Source: Pseudoips prasinana (lineage: Eukaryota > Arthropoda > Insecta > Lepidoptera > Nolidae). Taken from it: 64,000 nucleotides of DNA. The position numbers and the translations under genes are program-made. The stretch's first letter is position 1, and every line of letters starts with the position of its first letter. The notes under the pieces are model-generated. The model had not been told where the DNA came from and ran no database searches. It saw only the letters and a list, made by a program, of their open reading frames with translations. The stretch lies in assembly GCA_951640165.1 (NCBI GenBank), contig OX621256.1, forward strand, positions 2,294,001 to 2,358,000, in the 5' to 3' direction. Shown here one piece after another: positions 57,801 to 63,576 of the stretch.

Positions 57801-60800
57801 CCCAATAGTGAATCATATTCTCAAAGCTATTTCTTTGGCAAAGCCGGCTTCTCCTAAATTACCCATATGGGATGCAAGAATTTTGGTTTCTTATTTAAAT
57901 AATTACAATATAGATTTAAATAGTCTATATCAAGTACCTAGGCACACAGCAGCCATTTTGCTGTTATCTTCGGGTCGCAGAGTACATGACCTTACTCGCT
58001 TACATGTTGACGGTGACCATTTTATTGATGATGTTGGTTCTATTACCTTGCATCCCATATTTGAGTCGAAAACTGATTCATCTTTTTATCAACAATCAAG
58101 TTGGACATTTGTAGCTGCTCTTGACCCACACATCGATGCAATATGCTGGTTACGCCCTCTTGTTAATATGACACAATATCAGAGGAAATATTAGTAATCT
58201 TTTCTTAGCAACTAAAGACCCTACTAAACCAGCGATGATCGGTGGTTGAATAAAACTTCTTTTAGCAGAGTCTGGTATTCAAGCCTCAGCTGGAAGTTGC
58301 GGAGCGGCAGTGTCATCTTTAAATTGGGTAGAAAATTACCACAATAATGATATTCTAGGTAAAGGTAACTGACAACATGAGCATAATTTTAGAAAATTCT
58401 ATCAATAACATATTATTAACACATCAAATACAGATATAACTTCTGAGAAATCTCAGTCCGAGTAATTTCATACTAAATCTTAATATTTCATTGGAAGATA
58501 TTTGATTTATGTCAATTTGGATTATGTGGTTAATGCCTTGCTTCAATTAAATATAATGAATCACATTGTTGCATTTTTAAATAAATATTATTTTATGACA
58601 AATACAACCCACCAGGAGATAACAAACAGTCTCTCATAATGGACTTCGGACGTCAATCGGAACACATAATATAAAAATTTTACCTTCCAATAAAATTTGT
58701 ATTATGTTTCCTAAGACGTCCGAAGTCCAGATAATGTCTTCCTGGGGCTACATCCATTATTATGAGCCGGACAATGACACAATATGGCGGGTTGTCTTTG
58801 CTTGTCAGTTTAGTTCCAGAACGGAGCATAGGGGGCGCTGTAGGCACAGTTTAGAAAACGGAAGTAGTCAAATTTAGCGACCTGCACCGGAAATCAGACG
58901 ATGTACTCTCTCATAATGGACTTCGGACGTCTTAGGAAACATAATACAAATTTTATTGGAAGGTAAAATTTTTATATTCTATAGAAGACATTCATACAAA
59001 CGCGCTCAAAAGGTTAAAATCATAATATTATTAAGTGTGAAGTCAACTTACCCGTGGTGGTCGCTACTTTGGCTGTCGAAGTCTGTTGTGTCGTCGTTGT
59101 GTTCGCTAAACTATTACTCGACGCTACTGAACTGTCATACTGCAAATAAAAAACGACACTATTATTAAATAATACTATCAAAAAAAACCGCTGCGTTATC
59201 TTACATCGATCTCTTACGTATAAGGGCCTTATCATACTAGCGGTATGGAAGCGGCTGCGGGGCGGAGCGGAGCGGATGCGCAGCGAATGTGTCGCGACCG
59301 CGCTGCGTCTGTGCAGCGAGGACGTTGCGGACGTGTGTCAAATACGTTACGTTTCCGTCGCGTGTTTGTAGCAAATTATCGACGTACAATACACTCAGTA
59401 ACAAAATGGATTCCGACGAGGAAACCCTGTTGTTTGCTTTATTACTTCGAAGACGCCGGAGACGAAAACGAAAGCATCGACGAATTTGAATCCCGTTGCG
59501 CGTCCTTCGAATTCGCTGCGCATGCGCGGCGTGTTCGTTGTGTGTCCGTAACGAATTCGTTGCGCACCCGCTCCGCTTTGAGGACGTTCGCAATCTGCTA
59601 GTATGATAAGGCCCTAAAAGGAACTGTGAGGAACTGGAGCGGAAGGTGCACACCCGCAATAACCTGTAGCACCGTCTGGTCACAACCAAACGGGGAGCTA
59701 CGCCGCAAGTGCTGCGGTCGTCTGGACTCTTGCTCCTGCCAGCTGCGAATACAAGTACGCTCGCTCAGTTTGGGCCCGCTCCGGGCACGCAAGGCTAGTG
59801 GACGCAGCCTTAAACGAATCGTGCCGGATAATCACTGGGTGTTTGAAGCCGACCCCGGTAATTTTGCTGTATCCACTGGCTGGCATAGCGCCACCAGACC
59901 TTCGCAGGACTGTGGCAAGCTCCCTAGAAAGGGCTAAAATACATGGTGATCCCCGGCACCCCCTCTTTGGGCATAGGCTACCGCCACAAAGGCTTAAAAT
60001 CCGAAATAGCTTTGCCAAATGCACCACGCCACTAACGACTGATCCCTCAACAGCGAGATGCAGCATCTGGCGTACACAAAAATCATTGCTGGATCAGTTT
60101 TTCACGCCTTCCGAAAGCCCCCCGCCTGGACATCATTTACCGTGACCGATCTGGAAGTCCCTAAACAGATTTCGGACTCAGGTAGGCCGAAGCAAAGAAA
60201 CCATGTCTAGATGGAGACTGTCTGTTTTTGGGGTTTCTCCCCAAAATGGACTGTATTTGCGGAGCATCGGTCCAATCCATGGCCCATCTAACAGCTTGCC
60301 CAGCCTGCCCTGCCACATGTTCATGGCAGGATCTTAGAAATGCCACAAGCAGGGCAATCAGGGTGGCCACGTTCTGGGCCACAAAAATTTAACGAGTTTG
60401 CCATCGAAACGCTAAGAAGAAGAATGTAACTATGTCAGTAGAGTAAGATGACTCAAAATTAGACTCAAAATTAGATCTAATTTTGAGTCTAAAATACTGA
60501 ATTGCGTGAGAATTCACGAATATTCGTGAATTCTCACGCAATTCTCATCGCACAAATATTCACTATAATACCGGTGCTACCTTTACTAATACTGGGAAAT
60601 TAACAACACGGGGTCTAATGTCACCGCGTCCCTAGGCTTTTGCACTAGTCATCCTACACGTAACCAATGGGTATATGGGTTACAGGGTAGCAATTTTTAA
60701 GTTAGGTAGAGCAAAACCTTAAATCTACCACCGAAGCCTCCCCCTTGTGACGGCTGCTGCAACACATTACCTGCTGGGTGTCCTTCTGCTGCAGCTTGGG

Positions 60801-62818
60801 CTGCGCCGTGGGCTGGTAGGCGGTGTAGGGGGCGGCTGTGTACAGAGCACTGCCGCCGTACACTCCGCCTGATGACGATGTCTGCTGAAACACCACCCCA
60901 TTACATTTAATCCACAGAAATCACATACAAATAAGCAGTAACAGTCATGCTTGGTCAGATTGCCGAAGCGAAAAGACCTGTTGGTCGGCCAAAACTCCGA
61001 TTTAAAGATTCCTTCAAGCGTGACATGGAAAGTTTCGCCATTAACACCAAGACCTGGGAGGCATGTGCTAGTGTAAGATGGCGCCATTCAACACGGAGCT
61101 ATAAAACATGACGAAACCTGGTTGGACAATCTGAAGCAGAAAAGGCTCCGCGTCGCCCCTCCCCATCCCGTGGACTCGCAATTTATTTGCGAGAGGTGTG
61201 GCAATTAAGCCGAGCGGCTATTGGACTGATAAAACACAAAAGAGGATGACAATATTAACCAAATTTAGCAACAGCAGCGCCGCAACAATCATCTATCAAG
61301 ATATTGTGGAGCAAGAGAAGTAACTTAAGAAGAACTCATCCATTACCCTCCCTGTAAATCGGCACTTGTAACAGACCATCAGCAAAAAGTGGTAGGTCTG
61401 GCTCATATTCTTCTAATCGTCCCACACCACAGTAAGTGGTAATGCTCAAAAAACCTATACCATTGCTAAGTAGATTGAAGTTATCATTATATTACAAAAA
61501 TAACTGTTTGTTGGCAAGCACATCTCTTAGGAACAGCTAGATTGATATGGCCAATATAGATTCTTAATAATCTGAAAAGGCAGAAAGTTGGACAAATGAA
61601 GAAAGAATTAGTGAGGTTGTTTTTAACATGATGATTTTGTATCATTTAAAAATATTAGGTCCATCCGTTTTCTTTAAGTCTGTTCCAAGTCCATCTAGCA
61701 TATCAAACATTTCGTTTCGTTTATTTTAACAGTGCACTGCTTTTAGAATTTTCCACTGGAATACTTGCTAATGTGCTCTTCCCATAATTCAATACTCAAT
61801 TCTAAAATCAGAAAATATTCTATTTTATTTCCATATTAATCTTATTTTTTGCATGTGAAGTGTCATAAATTCTCAATAACTATGCATAACAACAAAATGT
61901 ATAAAAATTTGGTGAGAAAATGTCTCTCTGGTCAGCTAATTAATGAAAAAAAAACGCAAAACATCTACATTAACAAAGTGTTATTACAGTTAGATAGCAA
62001 CATGCCACTATATACACCTGTGTGTCCTTCTTTGCCTGGGTGCATAAAATCCGTCGAAGAAATCAACAGATTCCTATTATCCAATAGCTTATTTGTTGGA
62101 CGTTAATCCAAATGAGGCCTAATGTAATTTGCAAATCTCATTATGCTATCTTGTTTACCCACTGTCCAGTAGAAATAATCAGGATCAATAGTATGAGTGC
62201 CCAGACATTATCAGCTTTTAAAAAGCTAGTCAAAGAACATTATTTGTCTGTATAATTTATGGTATGTACGTTAAATAAAGTATTTTTCTTATTTAGTTAT
62301 TTAATTATGTTTATTTTTACATTTTCTTCTCTTTAAAAGTAAATTTATTAAATATATCTTTTTTTATGGATTTACCACAATTTTGGTGTATTTCTTGTTG
62401 CACACCTACTGCTATTAGTTACTGTTCAGCTCCTATCCATCCTAAGGTTGTCTGGAAGAGATCACTTTATGCGATAAGACCGCCCTTTGTACAACTTGTT
62501 TATGTATTATCCTATGAAATATGTATTCGTATGGTGTACAATAAAGAGTATTCTATTCTATTCTATGAGGAGCAAGTGCCATTTTTTGTTATTTCCTTGC
62601 TATCTTAGAGATTCTCGTTCATATAATCTAATCTTTAGAGCAATTAGAGTTTACTCTACCAGTAGTTTGACGCTAGAAGATGTTGCCAATAATAGAATGA
62701 TACTTACTTGATAGGAATTAATCATAGGTTGGTACTGTGTGAGCGTGACGCTGGACGGGTAGCCCGTCGCTGTCATTCCCGAGGCGCCTGTTAGCGACGC
62801 GGCGTTTGTGGAGTTTAC
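33743..62818 (-). CDS. lig: Lingerer/UBAP2L homologue, 3' portion (ten exons, about 362 codons)
   Basis: In animals this cytoplasmic UBA-domain protein binds RNA-granule partners such as FMR1, Caprin and G3BP/Rasputin. In flies it affects growth and mating behaviour. Ten - strand exons join in frame with GT-AG introns. Landmarks match the UBAP2L C-terminus in order: [21 protein letters not shown] (like YDELQMLQSRLP); GRDGAF...[22 protein letters not shown]...[16 protein letters not shown]; a His-rich stretch; and the end [13 protein letters not shown]. All recognised exons are Gly/Tyr/Gln/Pro-rich low complexity. The N-terminal UBA region lies beyond the right edge. Undetected small exons are possible. 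Two exons are tandemly amplified. Homology is recognised from memory of the family, not from a search. Confidence 0.85.
35545..35660 (+). mobile_element. SINE family C, 3' part
   Basis: It reads ACTATTTGTGTGCCCATGTA, then GTTGTTCCGAGTCTGGGTGA and ends CCCCAATGCGGGCGTTTTCT, as in the other family C tails. Confidence 0.55.
35686..35850 (+). mobile_element. LINE 3' fragment (same family as 41760 and 43370)
   Basis: It encodes the conserved end [20 protein letters not shown] then [17 protein letters not shown] and stop, with small changes. 5'-truncated. Confidence 0.7.
36155..36400 (-). mobile_element. SINE family A, degenerate
   Basis: On the - strand it has the tRNA-like head near 36400 and the tail AGGCTCTGCCTCGTTTGAGA near 36190. 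Many substitutions. Confidence 0.5.
36815..36940. mobile_element. Hairpin MITE, CAGACGCCAGCACATC family, copy 3
   Basis: The ends CAGACGCCAGCATATCCAAC and its partner are bounded by TA. The interior is shared with the copy at 14763. Confidence 0.83.
38562..38681 (-). CDS. lig: lig exon i (His-rich)
   Basis: The acceptor is CTCCCCGCAG. 40 codons, phase 0: [40 protein letters not shown]. The donor is CAG|GTACGC, followed by a TG/CG-rich simple repeat. [10 protein letters not shown] aligns with the UBAP2L C-terminus. Confidence 0.9.
38868..39240 (+). mobile_element. SINE family B, 5'-truncated, with internal duplication
   Basis: The family B body runs from CCCGGGTCAAGCCAAAAAAT to about 39125. 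About 75 bases of the end (GATGGGTAGTCCCCATTAA) are repeated at 39180-39240. Confidence 0.6.
39775..39828. repeat. Short AT-rich palindrome
   Basis: AAATTTTAATTTTATAGCAT is mirrored around a GCGAATA centre, with arms of about 22 bases. In lig intron h-i. Confidence 0.8.
40035..40196 (+). mobile_element. SINE family B, 5' half
   Basis: The A-box is GGTCTAGCGGTAGCGTA and the B-box GGGTTCAAATCCTGGG, followed by CTCAGCATCAGCCCGAAGTG. Confidence 0.65.
40239..40342 (-). CDS. lig: lig exon h
   Basis: The acceptor is TTGTTGCAG. Two bases complete a Gly, then 34 codons: [34 protein letters not shown]. The donor is AAC|GTGAGT. Confidence 0.85.
40343..41262. other. lig intron g-h, proximal part
   Basis: Moderately GC-rich near the exon, then strongly AT-rich. 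No recognised element. Confidence 0.5.
41263..41433 (-). mobile_element. Complete short Helitron-type element
   Basis: On the - strand it begins TCACACTAATATTATAAAGG and ends with the CGCGGGTAAAACCGCGGGG hairpin, CACAG and CTAG. It sits between A and T as Helitrons do. 171 bp, no coding sequence. Confidence 0.85.
41760..42290 (+). mobile_element. LINE 3' fragment with reverse-transcriptase C-terminus
   Basis: It encodes [20 protein letters not shown], then [55 protein letters not shown] and [15 protein letters not shown] with stop, with one or two frame breaks. This block is common in insect non-LTR elements. I do not assign a clade. Confidence 0.75.
42354..42655 (+). pseudogene. mariner transposase N-terminal fragment
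   Basis: It encodes [37 protein letters not shown] and [16 protein letters not shown], the tandem helix-turn-helix DNA-binding half of a mariner transposase. A stop follows HKTV, and the catalytic half is absent. Confidence 0.8.
42660..42770 (+). mobile_element. LINE C-terminal scrap
   Basis: [20 protein letters not shown] then FKKHLKCNL fits the usual end of Jockey-type reverse transcriptases. It abuts the mariner fragment. Confidence 0.5.
42786..43015. repeat. Dispersed repeat of unknown class
   Basis: It contains GCAAAAAACGGAACCCTTCT, the TGTCTGTCTGTCTGTCCGTC run and GTTCCCCATACATAGAACTG. I recall this sequence type as widespread in lepidopteran genomes but cannot assign a class. Confidence 0.45.
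43370..43625 (-). mobile_element. LINE 3' fragment, sense to lig
   Basis: On the - strand it encodes [35 protein letters not shown] and a decayed end, matching the copy at 41760. It begins about 50 bases after the exon g donor. Confidence 0.7.
43674..43815 (-). CDS. lig: lig exon g
   Basis: The acceptor is GGTTCAG. 47 codons plus one base: YGGGSN, a (VGG)n-type glycine run, [21 protein letters not shown]. The donor G|GTAAGT is in phase 1. Confidence 0.85.
43816..44935. other. lig intron f-g
   Basis: AT-rich intron. The only notable structure is the perfect hairpin at 44720-44785. Confidence 0.5.
44720..44785. repeat. Perfect 30-bp inverted repeat with a 6-base loop
   Basis: GATCTGACCTTGGTGACACC continued by CTGAGTCGTG is mirrored exactly after the loop GTCTAG. 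RNA from either strand would form a 30-bp hairpin. Confidence 0.9.
44936..45022 (-). CDS. lig: lig exon f
   Basis: The acceptor is GTCCACAG. 29 codons, phase 0: [20 protein letters not shown] then TYQYGVYPT. The donor is ACG|GTGCGT. ALPPGY-Y is a family signature. Confidence 0.88.
45088..45525 (-). mobile_element. SINE family A split by a MITE
   Basis: On the - strand the tRNA-like head with B-box GGGTTCGATTCCCACC (near 45490) and the tail CATAGTACAAGCTCTGCTTA (near 45150) flank the insertion 45180-45366. Confidence 0.75.
45180..45366. mobile_element. 187-bp inverted-repeat insertion with a 14-bp target duplication
   Basis: It begins ATCAAAATACAAAATCAATA and carries the inverse TATTGATTTTGTATTTTGAT about 150 bp later, plus GTTAATTCCGCTAAT paired with ATTAGCGGAATTAAC. 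ACTGATATACTACA is duplicated at 45166-45179 and 45367-45380. About 35 bases of non-palindromic sequence follow the right arm. Confidence 0.75.
45885..46065 (+). mobile_element. SINE family B, 3' half
   Basis: It reads GTACCTGAACCTCTTCCCAG, a stretch about TGTGCACACACTTATGCACT, and CATCGAGACTCACCATC, in the family B order. Confidence 0.5.
46156..46254 (-). CDS. lig: lig exon e
   Basis: The acceptor is TTATGTTCCAG. 33 codons, phase 0: [20 protein letters not shown] then [13 protein letters not shown]. The donor is CAG|GTATGT. The RDG and FGR-D-ASP spacing matches UBAP2L. Confidence 0.88.
46255..47812. other. lig intron d-e, left of the exon array
   Basis: AT-rich. It contains an imperfect hairpin at about 46518-46600 (AATTTATTAATCTTATTTAAC arms) and a perfect hairpin at 46988-47048. 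No coding sequence. Confidence 0.5.
46988..47048. repeat. Perfect 29-bp inverted repeat with a 3-base loop
   Basis: AGGGACTGTTTCGTTGCTAA continued by CCGAAATTA is mirrored exactly around GTC. Confidence 0.92.
47813..48830 (-). repeat. 130-bp tandem array of lig exon d and its splice donor
   Basis: After the full exon d, the last part of the exon plus 34 bases of intron repeats with an exact 130-bp period. There are seven complete copies and a leftmost truncated copy (13-base deletion, no donor). Every complete copy ends CACCACATG|GTGAGC. Copies look identical to one another and differ from exon d by a GGCGCGGCGGCACCCTACG deletion and point changes. Identical overlapping - strand frames of 72 codons are by-products of the repeat. 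Confidence 0.96.
48700..48795 (-). CDS. Candidate cassette exon, copy 1 of 7 (96 nt, phase 0-0)
   Basis: Between an AG (CACTCGTAG|TAC) and the donor ATG|GTGAGC, 32 codons are open in the lig frame: [20 protein letters not shown], then [12 protein letters not shown]. The other six copies lie at 48570-48665, 48440-48535, 48310-48405, 48180-48275, 48050-48145 and 47920-48015. Exon d ends and exon e begins in phase 0, so any number could be included without a frameshift. The acceptor has a weak pyrimidine tract and the 34-nt spacer between neighbours is too short for a normal intron, so adjacent copies could not be joined directly. Inclusion is a hypothesis. Confidence 0.4.
48830..48963 (-). CDS. 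lig: lig exon d (founder of the 130-bp array)
   Basis: The acceptor is ACATATTTCAG. Two bases then 44 codons: [20 protein letters not shown] through [16 protein letters not shown]. The donor ATG|GTGAGC is in phase 0. Its 3' part and donor are repeated downstream. The [12 protein letters not shown] block aligns with the most conserved motif of the UBAP2L C-terminus. Confidence 0.88.
48964..49705. other. lig intron c-d, right of exon d
   Basis: AT-rich. Nothing recognised. Confidence 0.45.
49706..50141. mobile_element. TIR element family D, copy 2
   Basis: The ends TACAGGGTGGCCGAGGAGTT and AACTCCTCGGCCATCCTGTA are inverted repeats. Inner inverted blocks GATACTTTATGATGAGGAGT follow. The same element occurs at 18441. 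No transposase frame. Confidence 0.8.
50142..51163 (+). mobile_element. Jockey-like LINE, 5'-truncated
   Basis: It encodes [40 protein letters not shown], then after a small frameshift near 50400 [20 protein letters not shown] and YEIAKFVK to a stop at 50788. A 3'UTR ends in an AAATAAATAAATAAA tail at about 51140-51163. Confidence 0.8.
51907..52191 (+). pseudogene. DIRS gag-like fragment
   Basis: 94 codons ([20 protein letters not shown] to [11 protein letters not shown]) before a stop. It lies where the DIRS first frame is expected, just inside the left inverted repeat. Assigned by position only. Confidence 0.5.
52867..54786 (+). CDS. MADF/BESS protein of the Harbinger element, 295 aa
   Basis: Exon 1 is 52867-53053 and exon 2 54086-54786 (CAAG|GTAAGT, TTTGTTTCAG). 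Residues about 10-90 form a MADF domain ([53 protein letters not shown]). Residues about 180-215 resemble a BESS motif ([20 protein letters not shown]). A Gln/Ser-rich tail follows. In this superfamily the second protein binds the transposon ends and brings in the transposase. Its intron (53054-54085) contains transposase exon 2 entirely. Confidence 0.92.
53146..55232 (-). CDS. Harbinger transposase, two exons, 397 aa
   Basis: Exon 1 is 55232-54937 and exon 2 54043-53146 (donor AAG|GTAAGT, acceptor TTTACAG). They join within an Arg codon to 397 codons plus stop. A basic N-terminus and the [10 protein letters not shown] motif precede a DDE domain with GAIDGKHI (Asp about 170), YVVGDEAF (Asp about 262) and [16 protein letters not shown] (Glu about 299), the standard PIF/Harbinger triad. 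No missing residue is seen. Its intron (54044-54936) contains the whole second exon of the MADF gene on the opposite strand. The first ATG of the frame was chosen as start. Confidence 0.93.
55779..57400 (+). pseudogene. DIRS reverse transcriptase/RNase H remnant
   Basis: Broken frames include [20 protein letters not shown] then LQGIVWDTK (RT thumb region), [20 protein letters not shown] (connection) and [20 protein letters not shown] (RNase H-like end). The reading frame shifts several times. The active-site strand of the reverse transcriptase was not found, so the core is lost or too decayed. Confidence 0.75.
56105..56692 (+). repeat. Four in-frame 147-bp tandem repeats in the DIRS coding region
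   Basis: Copies begin at 56105, 56252, 56399 and 56546. Each encodes 49 residues starting [12 protein letters not shown] and ending [13 protein letters not shown]. Copies differ by several substitutions, and the fourth has a stop (LLC*). Confidence 0.92.
57544..58194 (+). pseudogene. DIRS tyrosine recombinase, truncated
   Basis: An open frame of about 216 codons ([57 protein letters not shown] with the first catalytic Arg). It stops at 58194. Recognisable downstream pieces ([18 protein letters not shown] and FRKFY with the candidate Tyr, to about 58410) are cut by further stops. Confidence 0.8.
58630..58728. repeat. Internal complementary region of the DIRS element
   Basis: TCTCTCATAATGGACTTCGG to CGGAACACATAAT is the reverse complement of the left outer edge (51190 on). 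ATAAAAATTTTACCTTCCAA to GACGTCCGAAGTCC is the reverse complement of the right outer edge (to 58978). The junction marks the element's true ends. Confidence 0.9.
59052..59139 (-). CDS. lig: lig exon c
   Basis: The acceptor is TTATTTGCAG. 29 codons plus one base, encoding [20 protein letters not shown] through VATTT. The donor G|GTAAGT leaves phase 1, matching the two leading bases of exon d. Confidence 0.8.
59224..59614 (+). mobile_element. PIF/Harbinger deletion derivative
   Basis: 391 bp with inverted ends GGGCCTTATCATACTAGC and a TAA target duplication (59221-59223, 59615-59617). Inside, from 59406, an ATG frame [20 protein letters not shown] resembles the N-terminus of insect Harbinger transposases and soon stops. 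It is an internally deleted copy of an autonomous element that differs from the one at 52526. Confidence 0.8.
59620..60440 (+). mobile_element. LINE 3' fragment with C-terminal Cys/His motif
   Basis: It encodes [40 protein letters not shown], then a C-terminal CDCGA...[18 protein letters not shown] zinc-binding motif across frame changes, and ends in a CTAAGAAGAAGAATG tail. 5'-truncated non-LTR retrotransposon. Confidence 0.75.
60461..60544. repeat. Two adjacent perfect palindromes
   Basis: 60461-60490 is a 30-base palindrome (AGACTCAAAATTAGA and its complement). 60499-60544 is a 46-base palindrome (GAATTGCGTGAGAATTCACG, AAT, then the mirror). In lig intron b-c. Confidence 0.9.
60771..60884 (-). 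CDS. lig: lig exon b
   Basis: The acceptor is GGTGTTTCAG. 38 codons, phase 0, encoding [20 protein letters not shown] through LQQKDTQQ. The donor is CAG|GTAATG. Confidence 0.82.
60945..61320 (+). mobile_element. LINE 3' fragment
   Basis: It encodes [20 protein letters not shown] then [20 protein letters not shown], a reverse-transcriptase end motif common in insect LINEs, then a decayed tail with FICERCG-like residues. Confidence 0.65.
61321..62359. other. lig intron a-b, middle part
   Basis: AT-rich. A frame at 61849-62106 has no recognised family. Nothing else seen. Confidence 0.4.
62360..62580 (+). mobile_element. LINE 3'UTR fragment ending in ATTCT repeats
   Basis: It reads CACACCTACTGCTATTAGTT, GGTTGTCTGGAAGAGATCAC, CGATAAGACCGCCCTTTGTA and GTGTACAATAAAGAGTATTC, then ATTCTATTCT. 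This is a tail I recognise as common in lepidopteran LINE copies. Confidence 0.6.
62708..62818 (-). CDS. lig: lig exon a (first in window)
   Basis: The acceptor is TTATTCCAG|GTAAAC. 37 codons, phase 0 at both ends, encoding [15 protein letters not shown] through [14 protein letters not shown]. The donor is CAA|GTAAGT. Confidence 0.82.
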
Positions 62819-62914
62819 CTGGAATAATGCAATAAGTACCATCGTTACATAAAATCGTGACCTTCGGATAAAAAAAAATTAAATGACATGCATATAAATT
62901 GCACGTTAAGTGCC

Positions 62915-63295
62915 ACTGCACGTGTGGCGCAGTGATTAAGACAGTCGCTTTGCCGTTTCGTGTCCCGGGTTCGAATCCGGCGTCGGGCAACTATTTGTGT
63001 GGCCCATAGTTTTTTTTTTTAAATCGGGACTAGTCCCTCCCTCTTACCCACCACTGCAACTCCTGTAAGCCAGGGTCAACAGTGGCACACAATGACATGA
63101 CACTGAGCGGTGAAGCTCAGGCATGTCCCGGGGAATGGCTTTAACTGTCTTGGATCCCGCAACGAATTTAATCAGAAAGGAAAAAAGGAGGAATTAGAAA
63201 TGAATAGTTCCACTTCCACTCATAAATAGTTGTTCTGGGTCTGGATGTAGTGTGTTTCCATCAATTTTATGTTTGTAAAGTAGGTAGGGCACAGC
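62915..63295 (+). mobile_element. SINE family C with an insertion
   Basis: The head GCACGTGTGGCGCAGTGATT and B-box GGGTTCGAATCCGGC are followed by CTATTTGTGTGGCCCATAG. About 215 bases of unrelated sequence (from about 63010) interrupt it before AAATAGTTGTTCTGGGTCTG resumes. Confidence 0.65.
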
Positions 63296-63469
63296 CAGGG
63301 CCCCTTCACTCGGCCATACCTGCGGTGATAATTACCTACACTTTCGCGCGCCTTGGCAGTGGCGTAGCCCAGAGGGCTGGCGCCAACCGCTCGCGCGCAG
63401 CGCCATACGCCACGGATTAAAAAGTACTGGCAGCTCTCTACTTAATACTATAAATATTAAACAACAAAA

Positions 63470-63576
63470 ATGTCTCATAATCACAAATCTGGTGCTAGGT
63501 ATTGTTCATTTGGATGTTTGTCGAAAAAAGGCGACAAGGTTTTATCAGTTTTTACATTACCTACAGTTGCGGAAAG
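63470..63576 (+). CDS. Possible first exon of a THAP-like protein
   Basis: The ATG frame MSHNHKSGARYCSFGCLSKK GDKVLSVFTLP resembles the start of a THAP zinc-finger (Cys-x3-Cys, then a Phe-x-Leu-Pro strand). It ends at a donor-like AAAG|GTTAGT. No second exon was found before the window ends. A CAGTGGCGTAGC motif at about 63358 and its partial inverse near 63405 suggest it may belong to a DNA transposon rather than a host gene. Confidence 0.3.

Larger units (their letters stand above)
51190..58978 (+). mobile_element. DIRS-type tyrosine-recombinase retrotransposon (interrupted)
   Basis: It has inverted terminal repeats of about 180 bp (51190-51375 and about 58770-58978, inner border about ACACAATATGGCGGGTTGTC) and an internal complementary region at 58630-58728. 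That region joins the reverse complements of the two outer edges, the diagnostic DIRS layout. Remnants of gag-like, reverse transcriptase/RNase H and tyrosine recombinase frames follow in order but contain stops and shifts. A SINE with a nested Harbinger element splits it. Without that insert it is about 4.7 kb. It lies in lig intron c-d. Confidence 0.9.
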
